Of a stretch of 34,535 bases of DNA, positions 23,370 to 32,600 are shown in pieces; position 1 is the stretch's first letter, and every line of letters begins with the position of its first letter. The notes below the pieces were generated by a model, which was not told the DNA's origin, did no database searches, and saw only the letters and a list, made by a program, of their open reading frames with translations. This stretch comes from an uncultured Bacteroidales bacterium (lineage in GTDB: Bacteria > Bacteroidota > Bacteroidia > Bacteroidales > Tenuifilaceae). The stretch is taken from NCBI GenBank assembly GCA_937926785.1, contig CALBBQ010000023.1, forward strand, positions 1 to 34,535, given 5' to 3'. The translations under genes and the position numbers were made by a program.

Positions 23370-24692
23370 ATGGCAGAAATTAAGATATTGCTCCCAGCAA
23401 TGGGCGAAGGTGTTACCGAGGCGAAGATTACTAAATGGCTTGTTAAACCGGGCGATAAAGTAGAAGCCGATCAACCCCTGGTTGAAATAGCCACCGACAA
23501 GGTGGATTCTGAGGTACCATCGACTAACACAGGAACTGTAAAAACCCTTTTGTTTGGCGAGGGCGATTCCCCCCAGGTTGGTCAGGCCATTTGCATCCTC
23601 GAGGTTGAAGGAACATCAACCGAAACTTTACCTCAACCCCAAAATCAGGTAAAAATTGAACTACCCAAAGAACAGATAGCAGAAAACATTGCCACTCCGC
23701 TAGCTGAACCAGTGCAAGAGAAACCAGCCGGAACGAAAGGCTACCCAAACTACCTGTCCCCTCTAGTGCGTTCCATGGCCATACAAGAAGGCATTGGTAT
23801 GGATGAACTCCTGAAGCTTGAAGGCACTGGATTAAACGGTAGAATTACCAAAGACGACCTATTGCAGTACTTGGAAAAGAAGAGTCAGAAGATTGCAGAG
23901 GTTGAAGCCAAAGCTAAAGAGAATACACTAATCGAAACAACAGCGGCCACTGCCGACATGAATACAACAATGGCTACGTTTGCCCATGAAGTAATACCTA
24001 TGGATAGGATGCGCAAACTTATAGCGGAGCACATGGTGCGCTCCAAGCAAACCTCGGCACATGTAGCTTCATTCATCGAAGTTGATGTAACCAATCTGGT
24101 AAACTGGCGTGAGACAAACAAGGAATCATTTCAGAAAACTTATGGCGATAAGCTAACGCTAACCCACCTGTTTGCCCAGGCCACGGTGGCCGAAATCAAA
24201 CGCTACCCCTTGCTCAACTCATCGGTGGAAGGCGATAACATCATTCTCAAGCGCGATATCAATTTAGGAATTGCCACCGCATTACCCAATGGCAACCTGA
24301 TTGTGCCGGTGGTAAAGCGAGCTGAGACCCTTAACCTGGCAGGTTTAGCAAAACACATCAACGACTTAGCACAGAGGGCCAGAGACAATAAGCTAAAACC
24401 CGATGAAGTAGCAGCCGGAACCTTCACCATTACCAACCTTGGCTCATTCGACACCCTTACCGGAACCCCCATCATCAATCAGCCACAGGTGGCAATACTG
24501 GCCATTGGAGCAGTAAAAAAACGTCCGGTGGTAATCGAAACGCCTGCTGGCGACATGATTGCCATACGGCAAATGTGCATTCTTTCGCTATCATACGACC
24601 ATCGTGTTATAGATGGTGCACTTGCCGGGCAGTTCCTGAAGTCGCTCCGCGACAGGCTGGAAAGTTTTGATGCGAAACATCAAATTCTATGA
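23370..24692 (+). CDS. 2-oxoacid dehydrogenase E2 (dihydrolipoamide acyltransferase)
   Basis: 440 residues from ATG 23370 (MAEIKILLPAMGEGVTEAKI). A nine-residue longer start at 23343 is rejected because family members begin at this position. Lipoyl domain at residues 1-78 with the lipoylated lysine K44 (EIATDKVDSEVPS). Then a Pro/Glu-rich linker and a peripheral E1/E3-binding domain at about 125-165 (YLSPLVRSMAIQEGIGMDEL...GRITKDDLLQYL). The catalytic acyltransferase core ends with SLSYDHRVIDGALAGQF, where H411 and D415 are the active-site residues. It is most likely the branched-chain 2-oxoacid or pyruvate E2. No E1 or E3 gene is adjacent, so the specificity cannot be assigned from context. 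Confidence 0.94.
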   Translation: MAEIKILLPAMGEGVTEAKITKWLVKPGDKVEADQPLVEIATDKVDSEVPSTNTGTVKTLLFGEGDSPQVGQAICILEVEGTSTETLPQPQNQVKIELPKEQIAENIATPLAEPVQEKPAGTKGYPNYLSPLVRSMAIQEGIGMDELLKLEGTGLNGRITKDDLLQYLEKKSQKIAEVEAKAKENTLIETTAATADMNTTMATFAHEVIPMDRMRKLIAEHMVRSKQTSAHVASFIEVDVTNLVNWRETNKESFQKTYGDKLTLTHLFAQATVAEIKRYPLLNSSVEGDNIILKRDINLGIATALPNGNLIVPVVKRAETLNLAGLAKHINDLAQRARDNKLKPDEVAAGTFTITNLGSFDTLTGTPIINQPQVAILAIGAVKKRPVVIETPAGDMIAIRQMCILSLSYDHRVIDGALAGQFLKSLRDRLESFDAKHQIL

Positions 24693-25031
24693 TGTTCTAA
24701 AGCCATTCCAAGTTGCACTGCAATTAGGAAAAGCTTCAACGGTGATTGAAAACATTCTTTAATAGGATGAAATATCCATATTATCCCTCATTCACCGCTA
24801 AAAAGAGCATCGTCAAATAATTCGGACCGCTTATCAAAATTGAAGAATCCTTACCCCATGAAAAGCAACAAAAAATGCCATTGAACGTAAAATTAACAGT
24901 TCATTTAACTAAATTAATTTTAGGTTGACTTTACACATATTGGTAATTTTAGCTATATATTTGAAAGGTAAAATCTTATATCGTATCACTTGAAGTGATA
25001 AAGTTAGAAAGTTAGGTAACAATTTTAACTA
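24693..25031 (+). promoter_or_regulatory. Gene-free leader of the TPR-PD40 pair with -7 box and palindrome
   Basis: 339 bp without a gene. TATATTTG (24956-24963) is a perfect TAnnTTTG -7 element, though no TTG sits at the right distance. In the predicted leader a perfect 8-bp palindrome, TATCACTT (24984-24991) / AAGTGATA (24993-25000), centred on one G, lies 31 bp before the start codon. It could be an operator or an RNA hairpin. No terminator was recognised after the E2 gene. Confidence 0.5.
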
Positions 25032-26324
25032 ATGAGGTGGGGAGCGGTTTTTGCACTTCTTGTTTTAATCTCTGAAGGCAGCCTAAGCGCACAGAAAAGC
25101 GCTTACTACCGCCGTATTTTTGTGGATGCTGAGTATTACCTTCTGTACGAAGAGTACCGCGACGCCCTACCGCTATACCAAGAAATCTACAAAGCCTATC
25201 CAACTAATAACAATATTGCATACCGTATAGGGCTCTGCTACCTGAATATTCCTAACGAAAAGCAGAAATCGTTACCCTATTTTGAAAAGGCAATCACCTC
25301 AATCACTGACAATTACAGGGAAGGGTATTTTACAGAGAATAATGCCCCGAAAGAGGTTTACCTTTACTATGGTCGAGCATTAAGGATTTTAGGGCAGTTT
25401 GACAAAGCCCAAAAGGCTTTTGAAAGTTACCAAAATAGGCTGAAACCAAATGAATTATCGGAACTAAGGATTGTCAGAAAAGAGCTGGAGTCGCTCAGCT
25501 ATGCCCGCGAAATGATAGCTAAACCCAAAAAACATGCGATAACTCCCGTTGGCAGGAATATTAGCACCCGCTTTCCCGAGGTTAATCCGGTTTCCGACAG
25601 TTCCGGAAACACCCTTGTATACACCTCGGTGCAGCGGTTCTACAATGCCATACTCATAAGTAACCGTGGAAATGAGTTTTGGAATAACCCTCTAAACCTG
25701 AACCCACAACTCTATGCCGATGGTCAGATAAGAACTGTGGGTATAACATCGAACGGAAACATCCTTCTACTTTCCCGAAACGATAACGATATTTACAATC
25801 TCTACTACAGTACCTACAACAAGGAAACTAATTCCTGGACACCGATATCGAAATTCCCCAAGGAAATCAATACCTCAAGGAGCTGGCAAACATTTGGTTC
25901 TCTATCGAAAAATGGCGATACGCTTTACTTCAGCAGTAACCGGGAGGGCGGATTTGGAGGTTTCGACATCTGGATGTCAGTAAAAACCTCATCGGGATGG
26001 TCTGCTCCAATAAATCTGGGTAAAAATGTAAACTCCCAGTTCGATGAGATTGCCCCATTCCTCACCGAGAACGGGAAAAGACTGTTCTTTAGCTCCAACG
26101 GGCACCGCACCATTGGCGGTTTTGACATTTTTTATTCGGATTATGAGAATAAAGCCTGGGGAATCCCCCAAAACATTGGATATCCATTGAATACCACCGA
26201 TGATGATACATTCTTTTTCCCGATAAAGAATGGTGCTGAAGGATACTACTCTAAAAACACGGAAAGTAATAGCGGCGACGAGGACATCTACCACGTGGTG
26301 CTGGACATTCAGCCTAACCGTTAA
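25032..26324 (+). CDS. Secreted TPR and PD40 beta-propeller protein (PorE-like, no OmpA domain)
   Basis: 430 residues. The start MRWGAVFALLVLISEGSLSAQ gives a signal peptide. Residues about 25-140 are TPR-like (YRDALPLYQEIYKAYPTNNNIAYRIGLCYLNIP ... ALRILGQFDKAQKAFESYQ). Residues about 170-425 form a PD40/WD40-like propeller with repeated blades such as DTLYFSSNREGGFGGFDIWMS and KRLFFSSNGHRTIGGFDIFYS. This TPR-PD40 layout is that of T9SS-associated PorE/PG1058-type proteins, but the C-terminal OmpA peptidoglycan-binding domain is missing. It is two bases upstream of its longer paralogue, so they form an operon. It converges on a PorP/SprF-PKD gene pair. Confidence 0.85.
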   Translation: MRWGAVFALLVLISEGSLSAQKSAYYRRIFVDAEYYLLYEEYRDALPLYQEIYKAYPTNNNIAYRIGLCYLNIPNEKQKSLPYFEKAITSITDNYREGYFTENNAPKEVYLYYGRALRILGQFDKAQKAFESYQNRLKPNELSELRIVRKELESLSYAREMIAKPKKHAITPVGRNISTRFPEVNPVSDSSGNTLVYTSVQRFYNAILISNRGNEFWNNPLNLNPQLYADGQIRTVGITSNGNILLLSRNDNDIYNLYYSTYNKETNSWTPISKFPKEINTSRSWQTFGSLSKNGDTLYFSSNREGGFGGFDIWMSVKTSSGWSAPINLGKNVNSQFDEIAPFLTENGKRLFFSSNGHRTIGGFDIFYSDYENKAWGIPQNIGYPLNTTDDDTFFFPIKNGAEGYYSKNTESNSGDEDIYHVVLDIQPNR

Positions 26325-26326
26325 TC

Positions 26327-28672
26327 ATGAAAAAATTACTTACAATATACTTCGCTTTTACTTACCTGTTCATATCAGCAGGGGTTGCAAAATCTCAAAC
26401 TAAAACCGAGATCGACGAATTATATAAAGATGCAAACTCCTACTTCTTTTTTGAGGATTACGAGGAAGCACTCGCCTTATACCTTAAGATGTATAAGTTT
26501 CAACCCGAAAACAATAACCTGAACTTTCGAATAGGCTTTTGCTACCTCAACATACCCGGAAGCAAGCATAAAGCTATACCATACCTCGAAAAAGCTATAA
26601 AGAACACAACCAGAACATATAACGAGGAATCGATAACCGAACAACGAGCTCCGGTTGACGCTTTCTTTTACCTTGGCAATGCCTACCTTGCAAATAACCG
26701 GATTGATGATGCATTAAAGACCTACGATAAGTTTTACGAACTAACCAAAGGAAAAGGGAACTGGGATTTTGAATACTTCAACCACCAGGTTAAGGTTGCC
26801 AAAAACTCACTAGCCATCCAACGGAACCCCGTAAACTTTATCATCTCAAACCTGGGCGATAAGATAAACGACCGCTTTCCCAACTTCAATGCGGTAGTAT
26901 CAGGAAATGGCCAGGTACTGGCTTACACCACAAAACAAAAATTTTACAACGCCATAAACATAGTTCGTAAAGAAAGCAATAACCAATGGGGTAAACCCGT
27001 AAACATAACACTGGACTTAGCCGTGGATGGCATCTGCTCCACCCTCTGCCTTTCCTATGATGGCACTGAGCTCTACCTGTTTAAGGACGATAATCACGAT
27101 GGAAATATTTACGTTTCGCGTTTCAATGGAAAAAACTGGACACCCATAAAAAAGCTGAACAAAAATATCAATACCGAAGCATACGAAACGCATGCATGCC
27201 TTAGTCCCGATGGCAAACAGCTCTACTTTTCGAGCAATCGCAAGGGGGGATTTGGGGATTTGGATATCTGGGTAAGCACCCGCTCAAGCGGCGACGAATG
27301 GGGCCCTGCTGTTAACCTGGGTCCTAACATAAACACAAACCTGAACGAAACCACTCCTTTCCTCACGTCAGATGGCACAACGCTTTACTTCAGCTCCGAA
27401 GGGCACAACAACATGGGAGGATACGATATTTTTGTTTCGCAGCTCAACGGGAAAGGGGAATGGTCAACTCCGGTAAACCTGGGCTACCCCATAAATACAA
27501 CCGACGATGATCTGTTTTTCCATCCCATTGGCGATGGCTCCCGCGCATATCTTGCCCGATTTGACGACGATTCCTTTGGCGAACAGGATATCTACGAAGT
27601 TGAACTTTTCATCCCACGATTCCGAAAATCCATTGTACCACAATCAAAAGCTTTTGAGCGATTAAGTGACAGAACTTTTAGCTGGATTGTAGTTGACACC
27701 CTGGTCGGCAAGGGAATTGCAGAACTTGACCCCTGGACTTCAACCATAAACTTTGAGCGCTACCCCAACCGAAACTATAGACTTTACCTTGAAGGAAAGA
27801 AGTTTGAGTTAGTGGAGAAAAGAATTGAGATTACGGCTAAACCCACTGATACTGAAACCACTGAACAACAAGCTGTAACTTCAACTAAGGTATTGGAAAA
27901 ACCAGCCATGGCTGAGGTTGGTAAAAAAGACACAAACTCTCATGAGCATTTCGACAAGCTAAAGCAACCATTATGGCCTGCCGATAGCCAAAACCTTGAG
28001 AAAAACCTGAAAAGCGTTGAAAGTACCAACTTCAGCGACGAACAGTACCTGTCAGAGATCCTTCTCATGCTTACCCCACAGAATAAGCAAAGGCAAATCA
28101 TTCCCATACTAAAAAAGAACTGGAATTTTAGCTCTCAATCCCTTAATGAAAACATTATTCGGTTTGCCGGATCCTTCTCAGAAAACGAAGGGAAAGATGC
28201 TATGATAATAGCATTAGGAAAACTACTCGACGAGATTGATCTTGCAGGTTCTGAAAGCAAAGTACCTGGCAGTAAGAAGTTATCGCCAACCAATCAGCCT
28301 CCATTTGTAAGAGTTTATAATGAGTTGGTCAACAAATCGTCGAAAGATTTAGGCGATGACTTGGCACAAGTAATGCTTACTAATCCGGGTATAAAATCGT
28401 TGCATGAGCTTATTGCTCTATATCAGAAACAGAACGAAAAAAACTACGAGGCTCATCGGGATGAGTTTCTAATCGTGCTATCGCAGTTTGCCATAACCAG
28501 ATTCATGGCACTCCCCGATGAGCAAAAGATATCCCTTTACAATAACTTGACGGATAACAACCTCAACAAGGCTGCTCCACAAAGTTTGGGTTGGTTGTGG
28601 TACTTGCTTGGGATTATCCTAATTGCCGGTGTTTTGGGATTATATCAATACAAGAAGAAAAGAATCAGCTAA
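26327..28672 (+). CDS. TPR-PD40 protein with long helical region and C-terminal membrane anchor
   Basis: 781 residues. Signal peptide MKKLLTIYFAFTYLFISAGVAKSQ. The first ~430 residues are homologous along their length to the preceding protein (FEDYEEALALYLKMYKFQPENNNLNFRIGFCYLNIPGS; blades KQLYFSSNRKGGFGDLDIWVS, TLYFSSEGHNNMGGYDIFVS). The remaining ~350 residues are new: a Thr/Glu-rich linker, a helical region, and a C-terminal TM helix with a basic end (LGWLWYLLGIILIAGVLGLYQYKKKRIS). There is no OmpA domain. With signal peptide and C-terminal anchor, the bulk should sit in the periplasm tethered to the inner membrane. The gene overlaps the convergent PorP/SprF gene by 4 bp. Confidence 0.85.
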   Translation: MKKLLTIYFAFTYLFISAGVAKSQTKTEIDELYKDANSYFFFEDYEEALALYLKMYKFQPENNNLNFRIGFCYLNIPGSKHKAIPYLEKAIKNTTRTYNEESITEQRAPVDAFFYLGNAYLANNRIDDALKTYDKFYELTKGKGNWDFEYFNHQVKVAKNSLAIQRNPVNFIISNLGDKINDRFPNFNAVVSGNGQVLAYTTKQKFYNAINIVRKESNNQWGKPVNITLDLAVDGICSTLCLSYDGTELYLFKDDNHDGNIYVSRFNGKNWTPIKKLNKNINTEAYETHACLSPDGKQLYFSSNRKGGFGDLDIWVSTRSSGDEWGPAVNLGPNINTNLNETTPFLTSDGTTLYFSSEGHNNMGGYDIFVSQLNGKGEWSTPVNLGYPINTTDDDLFFHPIGDGSRAYLARFDDDSFGEQDIYEVELFIPRFRKSIVPQSKAFERLSDRTFSWIVVDTLVGKGIAELDPWTSTINFERYPNRNYRLYLEGKKFELVEKRIEITAKPTDTETTEQQAVTSTKVLEKPAMAEVGKKDTNSHEHFDKLKQPLWPADSQNLEKNLKSVESTNFSDEQYLSEILLMLTPQNKQRQIIPILKKNWNFSSQSLNENIIRFAGSFSENEGKDAMIIALGKLLDEIDLAGSESKVPGSKKLSPTNQPPFVRVYNELVNKSSKDLGDDLAQVMLTNPGIKSLHELIALYQKQNEKNYEAHRDEFLIVLSQFAITRFMALPDEQKISLYNNLTDNNLNKAAPQSLGWLWYLLGIILIAGVLGLYQYKKKRIS

Positions 28673-29655
28673 AAGGTTGGACAGGGAATAGCCTTCCAGC
28701 GTTTCTTTGGGGTGAGCTTAAACTCGTAGATAAACGAAAGCTCATGCGACCCACCAGATGCCAGGCCTAAACGGGAAATAGTAAAATCATAGCTGTATCC
28801 CACACTTACCTGCTCCCATTTGTACCCTGCCATAAATGCAAGCGCATCGACCCTGCGACCAACGTCGTTCTTGGGTAATCCCCGCCACCAAACTCCAAAG
28901 CTTACGGGTTCCGAGTAGAAGTAAAGCCCCAGGTCAAGCTGACGGTAGATATCCTGAATACGATAGTTAAATGCTATTGTAAAAGATTCTTCAATCCGGC
29001 TAAGTAAAAATCCCTTAGTAACGTACCGATACCCCCCGTGAACTGTTATTTTATGGGATAGTCGGGAATTATCGTCATAAAAAGTAGCGACTGGTTTAAG
29101 CATGTGATCCCAGGTAACACCGAACCAAACATTATCGGAGTAGGCAAGGATAGATGATGATACATCTATATCCCATACGGCATCCTTTCCCGGCTGAATA
29201 ACCGAGGTGGGAGGCATTGGAGTGGATGTAAGCTGGTCGCTGAAGATAAGCTTACTGAAATCGATAGAGATTTGCTGAAGGAAGAAGGCTAAGCCGGGAC
29301 GAATATGCCAATCGGGGTATGGCTCAATGTCGTAAGAGTATAGCACTCCCATCCGAGTGTTTGCCAATTCACCATCGCCTGCCTGATCGCGCATGGCTAT
29401 TAAGCCAAAACCACTCCGAAAGGCAGGAGAGTTATGATCCCAGGAGAGGCTAAAGGTATTGTATGTTCCTGGCACAAAAGTCCACTGATTGCGATAGTTT
29501 GCTGCAACCCTGTAGCCCACTATTCCACCGGTAAAGGAGGGTGACAGGTAAAGCGGATTTGCATAAAACTGAGTAAACTGCACATCCTGCGGGTAGGCTA
29601 AAAATGCAGAAAACGAAAAAAGTAGAAAAAGCTTATATCGTATCAGTTCTTTCAT
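28669..29655 (-). CDS. PorP/SprF family outer-membrane protein (T9SS-associated)
   Basis: 328 residues. Signal peptide MKELIRYKLFLLFSFSAFLAYPQ is followed by the family hallmark DVQFTQFYANPLYLSPSFTGG, many amphipathic beta strands (YRVAANYRNQWTFVPGTYNTFSLSWD), and the conserved WWRGLP and VSVGYSYDFTISRL near the C-terminus. It ends LSFIYEFKLTPKKRWKAIPCPTF, the usual ...(I)PCPxF finish. Family members are outer-membrane barrels. SprF in Flavobacterium johnsoniae is needed to deliver the adhesin SprB, and many PorP paralogues sit directly after a type B sorting-domain protein, exactly as here (11 bp after the PKD protein). It is thus probably the dedicated partner of that protein. Confidence 0.93.
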   Translation of the reverse strand: MKELIRYKLFLLFSFSAFLAYPQDVQFTQFYANPLYLSPSFTGGIVGYRVAANYRNQWTFVPGTYNTFSLSWDHNSPAFRSGFGLIAMRDQAGDGELANTRMGVLYSYDIEPYPDWHIRPGLAFFLQQISIDFSKLIFSDQLTSTPMPPTSVIQPGKDAVWDIDVSSSILAYSDNVWFGVTWDHMLKPVATFYDDNSRLSHKITVHGGYRYVTKGFLLSRIEESFTIAFNYRIQDIYRQLDLGLYFYSEPVSFGVWWRGLPKNDVGRRVDALAFMAGYKWEQVSVGYSYDFTISRLGLASGGSHELSFIYEFKLTPKKRWKAIPCPTF

Positions 29656-29666
29656 CTAAATGATTC

Positions 29667-32600
29667 TTAACGAAGCAACGTGACATTACCTTTCATGTCG
29701 AAGGGCTTACCATTAGTAAACTTACCAATGGCTCGCCACATGTAAACCCCCTGTTGAGCCAGCTTCCCGTTTACATAACCATCCCATCCAATATTAACGT
29801 CGGTTGAGGTGAAAAGTTGCTCTCCCCAACGCGAGAATATCATCAGCTTATACTCAATCACTCCGTGGTGATATGGATGGAATACCTCATTTTTATAGTC
29901 GATGGCATCGTAAACTCCGCCATTAGGTCCGGCAGGATTGGGTTTAAATGCATTAGGGAACCTGATGTAACCCGAACCCTCAACCCAAACCGACGGGAAT
30001 TTTGAAATGGAATCAACGCAAACATCGTTTCCGTAATCCATGTAAGCCCACAACGAAACCCTGAACTCACCCAGCCTATCGTAGGTATGAACCGGGTCGC
30101 GCTCGGTAGTTTGATAACCATCGCCAAAATCCCACAGGCAACGGGTATACTGGGTGGAAAGGTTGTAAGCGTGAACGGTGGCATCGGGAAGCATTACCCG
30201 TGGAGGTTGGATAGCAAAATCGGCTTTGGGGCTATCGTAAACCCGGAATATTTTGTAGTAGAATCTATTTCCAGCATCGTTGGTGACCGTGAGTTTAACA
30301 ACGTAATAACCGGGTTCTGTGTAGGTATGTCGTGGGTTACGTTCTGTTGAGGTTGTTCCGTCACCAAACTCCCATAGGTAATTATCGGCATACAACGAAG
30401 CATCCACCATTTGCACCTCCATGGGGGCACAAGCTGAATCAACGCTGCTGGTAAAGATTGCTACAGGTTCGGTTGGGAGCAGGTAAACAAACACCGTATC
30501 GGCATCGGAACAACCATGGGGAGCATCGATTCGCATGTTTATCTGATATTTGAAACCCTGTTCCTTTGGTCCCCAGCGGGTGTAGGTTTTTGTACCGGGA
30601 TTTTTATCGGTACTAAAGGTGTTATCGCCAAACGCCCAGCTGTAGCTCCAGCTATTTGCAGCCGGGCTGCTCTGGTTATAGATGTTGAAGGTGGCATTGG
30701 GGAATACTTGTAACGGTGGTTCGGCTGCGATGTTGGCGATTGGAGTAGCGTAAACCGTTATTTGCTGGGTATCACGATCGAAACAGTTAAATTCAGAAGA
30801 TGCGTAAAGGATAACATTGTAAACCGTATCGGTTTCGGTAAAGTTAAGGAAAGTATGTGAGGGCGTTGGGAACGAAGAGGTTATGCCATCGGCAAAGTCC
30901 CACTTATAGAACTTGGCATTTAGGGTGTTGTTAGTGAAATTCACCTCGAATGGGCTGCAAGCCGCATACCCTGGATTTGCAACGTAGGAAGCAACAACCT
31001 CAGGGAATACGTAAATGGTTTGGTACACTCTATCGTCACAGCCAAACTCGGTTACCGTGCGAAGCCTGATTTGATAGGGTTGGGTCTGGTTGGTGTAGTT
31101 GTGGAAAATATGCTGCATGTTAGCCTGGCTGGTGGTGGTGGAATCGGCCCCATCGCCAAAATCGTATTCAAAAGTGAGGTTTGTACCCAGCGAGTTGTTA
31201 TCTATTTCCACTAAGAATGGTGGACACGAGATGTACTCTCCGGTAAGCTCCATGGCAGCATAAGGCCTGGGATGTACCACAACCTGATGGAATATCGAGT
31301 CGGTACAGCCATGCTCACTCACCGAAACCAACTTTACCGTAAAGGTGCTATCAACATACTTATCGGTATTGTAGTAAGTTAACGTAGGATCTTTAAGCAA
31401 GGAGTTTACCCCGCTTCCTAAATTCCAGTAGTAGCTATTATTAGCACTGTAAGCCACCGTTTGGTTAGTAAAGTTCACCGTGAGCGGATGACAACCGGAG
31501 AGGTTACCTGTAAACTCGGGGTAGATATGGGGGAACACCCGTACCGGAAGTTTAAGGCTATCGATACACAACGTATCGCCACTATAGCTGGTTCGTAGGG
31601 TAATAGTGGGCGATTGTATTGACGGTGGTGAATTGGTGTTATTAATATAGGTGACTGAGCCAGGTTGCTCTCCGAAGTATTGTGGTCTTCCATCACCAAA
31701 ATCCCAGCGATACTTGTAAAGAGCAGATGTGGATGAGTTATTTAGATTTATTGTAAGCGGTGTACATCCTTCATATTGGTTCCACTGGAAATCAGCTTTT
31801 ACAAGCGGGTAAACAGTTACTACAGTATCCTTAAAGCTCTTACATCCAAAGGCATTAGTGGATGTGAGCTTAGCCGTAAACTGTACCGATTGATCCTTAT
31901 AGGTATGGCTGTACTGGTGTGGCTGGGGCGTGGTGGCTGCCGCTGTTGAGCCATCGCCAAACTCCCATAGGTAAGTAGCCAGACCCGATGAGTTATTGGT
32001 AAAGTTCACCGTTAATGGGTTGCAACCAACCGTTTTATCTACATTAAACCTCGATACTACCCTGGGATAGATGGTTAGGGTTCGGTAGGTACTATCTGCA
32101 CAACCCGTAACCGCATCGCGAGTTACCAACTTCAGGGTATCGGTAAGGATGCTGTTCAAAGTGAGATTATCAAAACGGTAGTGGAAAGTATTCTTGTTGT
32201 AGGTAATGGTATCGCTGTTGTACACCGTGTACCAGTAAAAGGTGTTTCCGTTGAGCGATGTATTGGTTAGCTCAATGTTAAACGGGGTACACTGCGATAG
32301 CTGGGCAAAAACGAACTGCGCCTCAACCTTGGGATAAACACGAATGTCGCGGGTGATGCTATCGCGGCATCCTAGAGGGTTAATGGTAGTTAGAGTAACC
32401 TGATAAACGCTGTCGATGCTACCCCTATTGGTGAATGTATGGGTAATATTGGGTGTGTTTCCGCTCTGCCCATTGCCAAAATCCCAGAGGTAGACCAAGC
32501 TGCCACCGGTTGATACGCTTTGGAAATTGACCGAGAGATCGGAGCAGCCCACCAGCGCGGAAGCATTAAATTGGGCATCAACTATGGGGTAAACCTGAAG

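Noticed and set aside
24975..29645. A 14-bp identity (CTTATATCGTATCA) shared by the TPR-PD40 leader (24975-24988) and the PorP/SprF signal-peptide coding region (29632-29645).
   Set aside because: It is short, AT-rich, and the second copy encodes conserved signal-peptide residues; no flanking similarity, so chance is the best explanation.
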